From assembly GCF_021531665.1 (NCBI RefSeq), contig NZ_JADYUH010000028.1, forward strand, positions 1 to 33,400: a DNA stretch of 33,400 bases, written 5' to 3'. This document shows positions 22,921 to 31,882 of the stretch, one piece after another. The translations under genes were made by a program, and so were the position numbers. Below the pieces are notes generated by a model, which made no database searches, was not told where the DNA came from, and saw only the letters and a program-made list of their open reading frames with translations. Every line of letters starts with the position of its first letter. Position 1 is the stretch's first letter. The stretch is from Prevotellamassilia timonensis (GTDB lineage: Bacteria; Bacteroidota; Bacteroidia; Bacteroidales; Bacteroidaceae).

Positions 22921-24421
22921 TTGTTTCAGTTGTTATGATATCCAACACTCCAAGGATGTCATAAATATCAATGGTTTCATCCTCGTTTGGGTCTGCTACT
23001 TCTCGGATTAATTTTTCATCTTCAATTTCATTAATGAACGAAAGTGTACCAAGTACATCATAAACATCCACTTGATCGTCACCGTTGACATCTCCGATTT
23101 TGTAAACTCCCAACTTTCCATTGCGAGTGTGTGCAGTAACAGCTGTACCATCTGCCTGCACCATGGATATCTGATTTATCTTTATTTGCTTGTTAGTACC
23201 CGTAGGCACTGTTTCGGGTATATAAATATTAAAGGTCAGCAGTGCCTGTGTGGCAGGGGATGTTTCGCCGCCGACAAAAGAGAACTGCCATAACTTTGAA
23301 CCATCTTCAATTATTGAAATGGTATCTTCAACTTCGCTAACTGTAACAGTGTAACCCACGGCATTGCTACTCACAATAAAATCACGTGCATCAATTTCAT
23401 ATTGTGGAGGAAAGGTGAGACGTATGTTCATATCCTTTACAACTTGCGTATTTGCCAAGTTGATAGCATACTTCACCGTTTTCCCGGGTGATGTATTTAT
23501 GATTGGAAGATAGTAGGAATAAGTGGAAAGTGCTGGCATTAAAGGTTCATTGGGCGAAAGGGGGTTAAATATGAACTTTGCATAAAAGTGCATATCTTCC
23601 TTTCCGACAGTGTAACTAAAAGAGGGTAGAAGAGTGTACAACTCCCCATTTAAAAACCATCCTGCAAAATCATAACCACTATTGGCATAAGCGTGTAGTG
23701 AGAGTGCAGTGCCTTCCATAAACCGTCCAGTTTGTCCGGAATAGGTTCCGCCATCTGAACAAATTGCGGTAGCATAATGTTTAAGTCGGGGTTCGTTAGG
23801 TTCTGATGGAACTGAAGGATTAAAAATACAATTAGCTGTCAGAGTATCTCCTTCGGTCGGCATCGTGTAGTTAAACGAGGTACTTGTTGATATAATCTCA
23901 CCTTCACTGTTGGACCAGTTTAGAAAACTATATCCCTCTTCAACGTATGCATTGATTCGAACATTAGTATCTTTTTTATACCTTCCAGCCCCACTCACCG
24001 TGCACCCTTGACTACTATTAAGATGCAATCGATAAAAGAGCATAGTAGTTGGATCTTGAGGTTCTTCGGGATTAGGCGGAGTGTAAGAATAGAAAGCAAT
24101 CAAAGTATCTGTCTTTTCTGTATTTACAAAGGATAGTGTGGTTGATTCCCCGATTATCTGCCCTTTCGTATCCATCCAGTGGTGAAAAGTATAGTTTGAA
24201 TTAACATAAGCGTAGAGATTTACAAGACTCCCCACAATATACTTCCCGCTACCAGAAACACTGCCTGCCTCTTTTATGTTTTGCAGGATAACAATGTGTG
24301 AATAGCGGTCGGGTACAGCTGGTTCTGGTGGTGATGAGGGATTAAAATCATCTTGACCATAGGCAGTAATGTACCCTAAAAGGCACATTACTGCAATAAA
24401 TGTATTTCGCATATTATTCAT
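22913..24421 (-). CDS. InlB-like repeat, cohesin-like and dockerin surface protein
   Basis: The protein has 502 residues with a signal peptide (to about residue 22, AYGQ). Three repeats of about 70 residues (40-112, 128-200, 213-286) share GxYxxGxxVxLxAYxxxGYxFxxW, the InlB B-repeat/Listeria-Bacteroides repeat. Residues about 303-438 form a cohesin-like domain (VKYAINLANTQVVKDMNIRL, then FSFVGGE and LLTFNIYIPET). The end is a dockerin-like pair, IGDVNGDDQVDVYDVLG (442-458) and ADPNEDETIDIYDILG (476-491), each with Asp/Asn calcium ligands. It lacks the T9SS tail seen in its neighbours. The gene is 42 bases after the LRR gene and eight bases overlapping the next. Confidence 0.82.
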   Translation of the reverse strand: MNNMRNTFIAVMCLLGYITAYGQDDFNPSSPPEPAVPDRYSHIVILQNIKEAGSVSGSGKYIVGSLVNLYAYVNSNYTFHHWMDTKGQIIGESTTLSFVNTEKTDTLIAFYSYTPPNPEEPQDPTTMLFYRLHLNSSQGCTVSGAGRYKKDTNVRINAYVEEGYSFLNWSNSEGEIISTSTSFNYTMPTEGDTLTANCIFNPSVPSEPNEPRLKHYATAICSDGGTYSGQTGRFMEGTALSLHAYANSGYDFAGWFLNGELYTLLPSFSYTVGKEDMHFYAKFIFNPLSPNEPLMPALSTYSYYLPIINTSPGKTVKYAINLANTQVVKDMNIRLTFPPQYEIDARDFIVSSNAVGYTVTVSEVEDTISIIEDGSKLWQFSFVGGETSPATQALLTFNIYIPETVPTGTNKQIKINQISMVQADGTAVTAHTRNGKLGVYKIGDVNGDDQVDVYDVLGTLSFINEIEDEKLIREVADPNEDETIDIYDILGVLDIITTETNE

Positions 24422-24463
24422 ACGCTTGTTTTTTGTTTCTACATTGGTAAAAACTATTCTATC

Positions 24464-27400
24464 TTACTTTGTGAAGACTTTTCTGCCGTTTTGAATGACG
24501 ATACCTTTCCAAGAATCAGATACTTTTTGTCCACTTACATTGTACATTGGCACGTTAGTGCTGTTTGTCATCTCAGGCTTATTGATGTTTGTAGTGATGT
24601 CTGATGAAAATCGCAGCATGAAGCGTCCATCATGTGTGCCTGCTTCTGCATAAAAAGTATAATCTTCATTTACGAGATCTGTTTCTTTGCCATTTTGCAA
24701 ATCCACGAGAGTAACGTTTTCTGCAGTGCTACGATTGAGACGAATGGAAAATTTGCCGGATTTGCCTACGCTGATACCAGTCTTGACGGTTCCATCCCCT
24801 ATAGGGCGCTCATTGATTGCGTACCGTGTGCCATCACTACTCATTGTAAAAATTTGTGGAACGTTGACATCCATGCTCATCATCTTGCTGGCATCACATG
24901 AAAGCTCGTAATCCATGAGAGCGTTTTCATTTAAAACGACGCGGGTTCTGTCTTGGCTATCTCCATCAGTGATGGTGATGTCAGTCAGGATACGTGGTGC
25001 TGAACAACTTTGTAATTTTGCTTGAGTCGGATTTTGACTTACAATTTCTGCGTTCAGTTGTCTTCCTTCTGCGGGAAATCCTATGGTGTTCTGTTCTGCG
25101 TTCGGACACTGGACAAAGAATGCTTCATTCGGACGGATAGCGTAGTCGTCATCCGTGATAGAATAAGCTTTGTAAGTCCGATTGTACGTGTCCCATACAG
25201 TGATTGGTCCTGCAAAGTTTAAATAATGGCTATTGAAGAAACATTGCCAAGGGTTACCCACAAGATTCCACCCCTTGTTTGCTTCTGTATCGGAAGGGCA
25301 TTCTTCTAATGTTTTCACAAGTTCGGTACTTGCAAACATGTTTTGTTTTGTCTCGTTGAAAGAAGGGAAATAGTTTTGAGCAGTATAGTTTGTCTGCATG
25401 ATGAAGCCTGTACCGGCAGGAATAATGGCGTCATCTTCAAAATTTTTCCATGAACCGACTCCACCGATTGTTGCACGATTTGTTCCGTCATAGTATCGTA
25501 TAGCTTTTTGAACGCTGTTCCCGTCGCTATTCTTTGAAATGATGTCAGAAACCCTTAAGTCAAAAGGAAGACTAAAGAAATACCATCTTCTATCGTAGGT
25601 AGTAAGTTCCACACCTGCCTTACCGTTGATGGTTACATTGTTACAGTTGCTGTAAAGTTGTGCGGGATAATTATCATAGTTGTTTGTGCTTTCACCCATA
25701 GTAAGGTCATTAATTACTTGGGCATTGTCGCCATTTATTTTCAGATGATTCAAGATATTATAATTGCCTTGAACATGAATATTGGGACTTCCCTCCAATC
25801 GTTCACGATTAAGGACGAGTGGACGATAAATCATCCAATCTTGAATTTCGGAAGTGTTAAATCCTTCCACTGACTTAAAATTATACCAATACTGGTCCAA
25901 CTTATAGGACGTAACTAAATGATTGGGAACTAGAAGTCGTATGTTGGGGATATATTCAACACTAACAGGATAATCATAACCCGATTCATACAAAACAAGA
26001 TTTACGCAATTCAATCGAAGCGTCTCAAGTTTAGGACAGTTTGCAAATGCTCTGGGGAGAGAATGGAGAAACTGCCCAATTTCCACTTCTTTTAAATTCC
26101 CGCAATATTCGAATGCTTCTATATCTAATGACTCGATATTTTTCAACTTAACTGATTCCAACGCATGACAACCGTTGAATGCTCGAACTCCAATATGTTT
26201 TAGCTTGTTCGGAAATACTGTTGTCATATTGGGATTGTTTTTGAAGGCTTCATATCCCACCTCTTCCAATTCCTCAGGAAGCACTACTTCTTTACAAGCA
26301 ATGTTGTTAGTACACATTTCCTTTCCAATATACCTAAGATTTTTGGGAAATACAAGTCTTTCTAACCATTTCATATCACAGAAAATATTGGAATAATTGT
26401 CTTTGTTATATAGTAGTTCACAGTTTTCTGGCAATACAATCTCTTTGACGTGACTGCCGCGGAAAGCATGCATACCAATAGTCGTGAGTGTGGAAGGAAT
26501 TATTAGATTGTCAATTCTTGAATTCTGGAAAGCAGACGCATGAATCGTTTTCAGACCCTCAGGAAGTCTCATTTTGTGAAGGAAATTTGAGGCGGTGTCC
26601 GCTTCACAACTGAACTGTTTCTCCGGTATCTCAGTGATGATCGCCTCGCTGAGATCAAGATCCTGCAAATAATGCATCATCTTGATTTTAGTCCAATCGT
26701 CGTTGTTCATCTCTCCAGTAACTTTTAAACGACGAACGTTCTTAATATGGTCAGTATTATATAGTATCTCCGTTCCAAGACTACCTGGTTCAAGCAGATT
26801 TACTGAGATTAGAGGACTCTCCATGATACCAATATTCTTGAATCTAAATACTCCATAACTTGTCTGGATTGTGGCTACCCACGTGATTTTGTGGGTGCCG
26901 GCAGATAGTTGTTCAAAGAAATAACCATCTTGTTCCTCACGCAGTGTTCTCATCAAAACGCCATCTACATATACAGAGACATATCCTAAAGCATCGTATG
27001 CTCTTTCAAACACCTTGTCATATCCAATCACAGAAGGTTTATCTACCTTTACAATTGCACTCAAACTCAAAGATGTGACTTGTCCTTCTGCATACAGACT
27101 TGTACACAATTCGTTGTTTCTTAATTGCCAATTCCATTCTGAGCTACTAAATTCCCCTTCTGAATTTTCCCACATAATTGGATATTCATTCCAATAGGGT
27201 GCATTGTAGCTTTGTGAAGCAGACAGAGCATAACGCAATCTAACAGCGGCCTCTGTCATCTCATCAATATCTGCTGTGGTTCTTGAAGAATATAAATCCG
27301 TGTAATATTTAAAAACTTCTGCCCTATAGCCATTCTCAACAAACATTTCTGTCTTCTGTATTTCTTTATACAGTTTCAATGACGCAACATAACGGTCACC

Positions 27401-27886
27401 ATCGGCGTTGGCAGGGATTAATTTCCAATGTACAGCACCTGTGACAGGTTGACTATAATTGATTTCTGTCGCATTATTCCCCATCCATCCTAAATAATGC
27501 TCAGGATTGTAATATTCGTATCCTTCCGGACATTGAATAAGGTACTCATTTTCATTTAATATTAATGACCAGTGAGTGTTATTTTGTTCCCAAGAAGTTA
27601 AACGCACCCCATCGTAGGCTCTATAAAGATAGTCATTACCATTTTTTATGGTCATAAATCCATTATCAATGGATGTGATTATAAAGTCTGAGGGGTCTTC
27701 TTTGATATGTAAACCTCCCTGTTCCTTATGTGCAAACAAATCTGTTTCCACATTGTAAAGATAATAACTGTTTCCCGACACGAGTGATGTTTCCGGTATG
27801 GTCGGTCGAACAAACTCTGCCCAACTTGAGGCTGAGTACATACTCACACAGAAAAGCATGAGAATTTTTAAAACTTTCTGTCTCAT
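24464..27886 (-). CDS. BspA-like leucine-rich repeat surface protein with T9SS-type tail
   Basis: The 1,140-residue protein has a signal peptide (to about residue 23) and two N-terminal regions without a firm assignment, one with FIVA-like carbohydrate-binding features (NIGIMESPLISVN). Residues about 430-650 are LRR_5/BspA-type repeats, such as LPEGLKTIHASAFQNSRIDN, LPEELEEVGYEAFKNNP and LKHIGVRAFNGCHALESVKL. The C-terminal end, MYNVSGQKVSDSWKGIVIQN and GRKVFTK, is a T9SS sorting-type tail. BspA proteins bind host proteins or other bacteria. The gene heads the operon; no clear TAnnTTTG promoter is visible in front of it. AT-richer codon use than core genes suggests a variable locus. Confidence 0.85.
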   Translation of the reverse strand: MRQKVLKILMLFCVSMYSASSWAEFVRPTIPETSLVSGNSYYLYNVETDLFAHKEQGGLHIKEDPSDFIITSIDNGFMTIKNGNDYLYRAYDGVRLTSWEQNNTHWSLILNENEYLIQCPEGYEYYNPEHYLGWMGNNATEINYSQPVTGAVHWKLIPANADGDRYVASLKLYKEIQKTEMFVENGYRAEVFKYYTDLYSSRTTADIDEMTEAAVRLRYALSASQSYNAPYWNEYPIMWENSEGEFSSSEWNWQLRNNELCTSLYAEGQVTSLSLSAIVKVDKPSVIGYDKVFERAYDALGYVSVYVDGVLMRTLREEQDGYFFEQLSAGTHKITWVATIQTSYGVFRFKNIGIMESPLISVNLLEPGSLGTEILYNTDHIKNVRRLKVTGEMNNDDWTKIKMMHYLQDLDLSEAIITEIPEKQFSCEADTASNFLHKMRLPEGLKTIHASAFQNSRIDNLIIPSTLTTIGMHAFRGSHVKEIVLPENCELLYNKDNYSNIFCDMKWLERLVFPKNLRYIGKEMCTNNIACKEVVLPEELEEVGYEAFKNNPNMTTVFPNKLKHIGVRAFNGCHALESVKLKNIESLDIEAFEYCGNLKEVEIGQFLHSLPRAFANCPKLETLRLNCVNLVLYESGYDYPVSVEYIPNIRLLVPNHLVTSYKLDQYWYNFKSVEGFNTSEIQDWMIYRPLVLNRERLEGSPNIHVQGNYNILNHLKINGDNAQVINDLTMGESTNNYDNYPAQLYSNCNNVTINGKAGVELTTYDRRWYFFSLPFDLRVSDIISKNSDGNSVQKAIRYYDGTNRATIGGVGSWKNFEDDAIIPAGTGFIMQTNYTAQNYFPSFNETKQNMFASTELVKTLEECPSDTEANKGWNLVGNPWQCFFNSHYLNFAGPITVWDTYNRTYKAYSITDDDYAIRPNEAFFVQCPNAEQNTIGFPAEGRQLNAEIVSQNPTQAKLQSCSAPRILTDITITDGDSQDRTRVVLNENALMDYELSCDASKMMSMDVNVPQIFTMSSDGTRYAINERPIGDGTVKTGISVGKSGKFSIRLNRSTAENVTLVDLQNGKETDLVNEDYTFYAEAGTHDGRFMLRFSSDITTNINKPEMTNSTNVPMYNVSGQKVSDSWKGIVIQNGRKVFTK

Positions 27887-28612
27887 AATAATGATGATTT
27901 ATTGATTAAGAATTAATGTTCTTCATGAAAGGATCGTGGCAAGAATTGTCTTGTCCTTCAACTAATGCAGAAGAACAAGGCAAACATAATGTATAATGTT
28001 TTGTTGAAAGATATGAATAGATTGGTAACATGATAAGTGCCCAGACACTTATTCCGAGTTTGTCAGGAGGGGCATTAGAGATGATTGCCAATGCTCCCTC
28101 TTGGCAGAAATGAGTTTATTGAATCAGATACATACAAAAAAACGTGGAGCAAGTCTCGTCACTCGTTCCACGCTTGTAGGCCTTCGCATTGCCCTGTCTG
28201 TCGAAACGAGCAACGCTGAAAGCCCCACGCTGTGTATTTTCAGCACAATCCTATCAGTAGATTGATAAATGCTATCAAACACTAATAAAATTGGATATAA
28301 TACACCCATGAAGCGTTCTCGTTGCTTTGCTATTGACAGACAGATGAGTTTGCGAAGTTCACAAGCGTCAAAAACAAAGCGCAAGTACGCTTTTTCTATA
28401 TGTATGTTTAACCCGCCTCTTGCCCATAGGGCTTTCAGCAAGGCTAAATCAAGGCAAAAATAGCGATTATATATTAAATTGCAAATATTTGTAGAATAAT
28501 ATGCCGAAATAACGTTACATTCTTTACAGATAACGGAGTGTCCTTTACATGGAGGACACGCCTTTCTTTGTTGTATAAACTTTAGTTGCAAAGAATATTT
28601 TATACTGCCGTC
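27887..28612. other. Intergenic stretch upstream of the surface operon
   Basis: No gene is supported. It should contain the leftward operon promoter. A small hairpin (AAAGCG/CGCTTT, 28376-28393) followed by a T run is a weak terminator candidate on the plus strand. A 155-codon minus-strand frame (28124-28591) has no domain I recognise. Confidence 0.4.
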
Positions 28613-30274
28613 TCAATAGATGAAGGAACTGCCGCCGAGGAACTCGCGAAGGAGAGACGTGGGAGGCAAACCGAGGATGGGGATGGGTTTGACGTAGGAG
28701 AGGAACTTGCGCAGGCGGTAGGCTTCGCTGTATTCTTCCGCGTTCTCCGGCACTTCTTCCAACAGTGGCAGTGCCTGTTCGCGCAGGGCGGCGAGTTCAA
28801 AGAGTAGGGCGGTGTTCACCATGACGTCGGCGTTTTCTTGGAAGGGGAAAATCCACCTTTCTTCTCCTCTTCTGACAGAAGGCCATTGCGCGATGGTCTC
28901 TTGGGCGGAGCGGGCGCGGTATTTGTGGTCGCGGACGATGCGGCGCAGCAGGCGATTGTCGGTGGTGGGAATGTAGTTGTGGTCGTCGAGCAGCAGGGTT
29001 GTGAGTGCGGAGGCATAGATTCTGAATTTGTGTCGGTCGTCCACACCTTCTGTCAGTCTCGGGTTGAGCGCGTGAATGCCTTCAAGGATGAGGATGTCGT
29101 TCTCTTGGAGTTTCAGTTTCCTTCCGCTCGGGACGCTTTTCCCGGTGAGGAAGTCATAGCGCGGCGGTTCAACCTCTTCTCCGGCGATGAGGGCGTTGAG
29201 TTGGGAGGTGAGGAGTTCGATGTCCATTGCTTCGATGTGTTCGAAGTCATATTCTCCTTTCTCGTCGCGAGGTGTGCGGACACGGTCCACAAAGTAGTCG
29301 TCGGTGGAGATTGCCATGGGGCGTATGCCGCAGACAGCGAGTTGGACAGCGAGTCGTTTGGCGAAGGTGGTTTTCCCGCTGGAGGAAGGTCCGGCGATGA
29401 GCACGACTTTCACGTCGGGGCGTGAGGTGATGGTGTCGGCGATGGCGGAGATTTTCTTTTCCTGCAGTGCTTCGCTGATGTGGATGAGGTCGTTGGTGTG
29501 TCCGTTGGCGCAGGCATAGTTGAGGTCTCCGACGGTGGTGACGGTGAGGATTTCGTTTCGTCGGTGCTGTTCCCGGAAGACCTCGAACATCTTGGTTTGT
29601 TTGGTCAGAGGGCGGAGTCTGTCCGGGTTTGCCGGATCAGGGATGCGCAGGAGCAATCCGTCCCCATAGGGTATGAGGTCAAAGAGATAGAGTTGTGAAG
29701 TGCGGATGAGGAGCGAGCCGTAGAAATAGTCCGCCGTGTCGCCGAGTGTATAGTAGGTTGTGTAGAGCGAGCCGAGGCTTTGGAGCAGTTTGACTTTGCT
29801 GTCCAATCCGTCCTCTTTGAAGCGTCGGATGGCTTCCTCTGTGGGGCAGGTGATGCGGTGGAAGGGCAGGTCGTCGTCAATGATTTTCTGCATTTGACGT
29901 TTGAGTTGTTCGACGACTTCGGGTGTGACATCATTCTCGGACAGCAGTCTGCAGTAGTAGCCGTTGGAAACGGGTGTGTCGATGCGCAGGCGGGTTCCCG
30001 GGAAGAGGTCGCGCAGGGCTTTGTAGAGCACGAAGAAGAGCGAGCGCGTGTAGGTTCTCAAGCCGGAGGAATTGGTGATGTCGAGGAACTCGATGTCTTT
30101 GTCCATGAAGAGCGTGAAGTGCAGCCCTTCCACTTTGTGGTTGACCTTTGCGCTGGTGGCACCGTGCGGGAGGTGCAGGTCAAGGAGTTCATAGACCTCT
30201 TCCAGGTTGCAGCCCAGCGGAACGCGGTGACTTTGCCCGGTGTTGGCGCAACGGATGGTGATTTCTTTTTTCAT
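28613..30274 (-). CDS. Uridine kinase-like nucleoside kinase with N-terminal TGS-like region
   Basis: The 553-residue protein has a long N-terminal part: MKKEITIRCANTGQSHRVPL is a ubiquitin-like/TGS-like start, followed by a threonyl-tRNA-synthetase-type second domain with FHRITCPTEEAI. The C-terminal half is a P-loop kinase of the uridine kinase/phosphoribulokinase family: Walker A VLIAGPSSSGKTT (about 291-303), STDDYFVDR, and DILILEGIHALNP. It is longer than classical uridine kinases (about 210 residues), but this TGS-kinase layout is common in Bacteroidota. The substrate is a nucleoside by homology; uridine or cytidine is likely. It is 67 bases after the dGTPase gene on the same strand, so a nucleotide-metabolism unit is likely. 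Confidence 0.85.
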   Translation of the reverse strand: MKKEITIRCANTGQSHRVPLGCNLEEVYELLDLHLPHGATSAKVNHKVEGLHFTLFMDKDIEFLDITNSSGLRTYTRSLFFVLYKALRDLFPGTRLRIDTPVSNGYYCRLLSENDVTPEVVEQLKRQMQKIIDDDLPFHRITCPTEEAIRRFKEDGLDSKVKLLQSLGSLYTTYYTLGDTADYFYGSLLIRTSQLYLFDLIPYGDGLLLRIPDPANPDRLRPLTKQTKMFEVFREQHRRNEILTVTTVGDLNYACANGHTNDLIHISEALQEKKISAIADTITSRPDVKVVLIAGPSSSGKTTFAKRLAVQLAVCGIRPMAISTDDYFVDRVRTPRDEKGEYDFEHIEAMDIELLTSQLNALIAGEEVEPPRYDFLTGKSVPSGRKLKLQENDILILEGIHALNPRLTEGVDDRHKFRIYASALTTLLLDDHNYIPTTDNRLLRRIVRDHKYRARSAQETIAQWPSVRRGEERWIFPFQENADVMVNTALLFELAALREQALPLLEEVPENAEEYSEAYRLRKFLSYVKPIPILGLPPTSLLREFLGGSSFIY

Positions 30275-30341
30275 GTCTATATTTTAGGGTAAGTGTCGCG
30301 TGTATATATAAGGTATATATCTTGGAGATTATTCTCCCTTG

Positions 30342-31697
30342 TCAGACGGAGGGCAGAGAGTGTCCGTTGATTTTTCGGTAGAGGTCAAGCGCGTAGATGT
30401 CGGTCATGCCGGAGAGGAAGTCGAGCACCGCCATGAGTCGGTCGCCGATGCGTGGGGCACGCACCTCATACTGTGAAGGCACCTGTGCCAGCAGGAGGGA
30501 GGAGTAGGCTTTCTCGGGCGTCATGACGGCATCGGTCATGAGTTCCAGGAGCGTGTAGATGATGTGGTAACCCGCGAGGTCCACGTTCGTCACCTCTCGG
30601 CAGCGATAGATGCGACTCATGGCGACCTCCTCGCATTTTCTGTAGGCTTCTCTGAGTTGTGCCGGAAGATGGTCGATGAGCGAGCCTTGAAACTCTCCGG
30701 CAAGGATTTCTTGTTCGTTTTCGACAAAGATGCGGACACAGGCGCGCTCCAAGGCGTTGATGACGCAGGAACGGTAGCAGATGATGGTGTCGTCGTTGTC
30801 CGTTCCGCTGCCGTAGGCTTCTTCCAGCCTTTTTCTTTCTTCCTCGTCAAAGAAGGAGAGGAGAAGGTCTCGCGTGGTGTCGTAGGTGAGGAGTCGAAGT
30901 TTGTGGGCGTCTTCGATGTCCATGATTTCATAGCAGATGTCGTCGGCGGCTTCGACGAGATAGACCAGCGGGTGGCGGGCATAGACGGCGGAGCCGTCCG
31001 CCGAGCGTTCGAGGCATCTGATGCCGAGTTCGTCGGCGATGGACTGATAGGTGAGTCGTTCGCTTTCAAAATATCCGAACTTAGGCTTTCTCACGGCTCG
31101 GTCGGAGCCGATGGGATATTTGACGATGGAAGCCAGTGTGGAATAGGTCATGACGAAGCCCCCGCTGCGTTTTCCTTGAAAGTGGTGTGTGAGGAGTCGG
31201 AAGGTGTTGGCGTTTCCGTCGAAGCGTGTCATGTCAGTCCATTCAGCCTCGGAGAGGTCTTTGCCGTCGGGCGTGATGAGGTCGTAGAAGCGTCTGCCCG
31301 GTCCTTCGCTGAAGAAGGTACGGATGGCGCTTTCTCCGCTGTGGCCGAAAGGCGGATTCCCCATGTCGTGGGCAAGACACGCTGCGCTGACGATGGCACC
31401 CATTGCTCCGACGCCACATTCTTCAAGGGCGGGGTCTTGGCGCAGCAACTCGCGGGAAACGTCGGTGCCGAGCGAACGTCCGACGCTGGAAACCTCAAGA
31501 CTGTGCGTGAGGCGGTTGTGGACGAAAATACTGCCCGGAAGGGGGAACACCTGCGTTTTGTTTTGCATTCGGCGGAAGGCAGCCGAGAAAATGAGTCGGT
31601 CAAAGTCACGCTGAAACTCTGTTCGACTTTCTTCCAACGGTTTGGGACTGTTCTCTTTTCCCAAACGCTTGGAGGAGATGAGTTGATTCCATTTCAT
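30342..31697 (-). CDS. dgt: Deoxyguanosine triphosphate triphosphohydrolase (dGTPase)
   Basis: The 451-residue protein has the HD-domain metal site: FVHNRLTHSLEVSSVGRSLG (His60), ACLAHDMGNPPFGHSGE (His110-Asp111), and later LVYLVEAADDICYEIMDIED (Asp ligand). It begins SSKRLGKENS with RTEFQRDFDRLIFSAAFRRM, typical of Dgt. It hydrolyses dGTP to deoxyguanosine and triphosphate. The frame extends upstream, but Met at 31697 is the conserved start, and a -7 element (TACTTTTG, 31705-31712, minus strand) lies only eight bases before it, which implies a near-leaderless message. It is divergent from miaB. Confidence 0.93.
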   Translation of the reverse strand: MKWNQLISSKRLGKENSPKPLEESRTEFQRDFDRLIFSAAFRRMQNKTQVFPLPGSIFVHNRLTHSLEVSSVGRSLGTDVSRELLRQDPALEECGVGAMGAIVSAACLAHDMGNPPFGHSGESAIRTFFSEGPGRRFYDLITPDGKDLSEAEWTDMTRFDGNANTFRLLTHHFQGKRSGGFVMTYSTLASIVKYPIGSDRAVRKPKFGYFESERLTYQSIADELGIRCLERSADGSAVYARHPLVYLVEAADDICYEIMDIEDAHKLRLLTYDTTRDLLLSFFDEEERKRLEEAYGSGTDNDDTIICYRSCVINALERACVRIFVENEQEILAGEFQGSLIDHLPAQLREAYRKCEEVAMSRIYRCREVTNVDLAGYHIIYTLLELMTDAVMTPEKAYSSLLLAQVPSQYEVRAPRIGDRLMAVLDFLSGMTDIYALDLYRKINGHSLPSV

Positions 31698-31704
31698 AGC
31701 ACCG

Positions 31705-31712
31705 CAAAAGTA
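31705..31712 (-). promoter_or_regulatory. -7 promoter element for dGTPase
   Basis: The minus strand reads TACTTTTGC, a match to TAnnTTTG. It ends eight bases before the start codon at 31697. Confidence 0.5.
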
Positions 31713-31842
31713 GGGGTTTTGTGTGGAAAACGACGGTGGCGAAAACGAAAAATTCATAAACCGCGGCAGGAACGGCTTCCCGTTCCGTGGTTTTTCAGAA
31801 CGCCCCTTCACGGGTTGGTCGGAGGAATGTTTTGTTTTTTCG

Positions 31843-31850
31843 TAACTTTG
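31843..31850 (+). promoter_or_regulatory. -7 promoter element for miaB
   Basis: TAACTTTGC matches TAnnTTTG and lies 32 bases before the miaB start. The only TTG in about the right place (31815-31817) is five bases further than the ideal spacing. Confidence 0.55.
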
Positions 31851-31882
31851 CGCCCGCGAAACAGAATCGTGACAAAAAGACT

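Noticed and set aside
28124-28591. 155-codon minus-strand ORF upstream of the surface operon
   Set aside because: No recognisable family or start signal, and the surroundings look intergenic.
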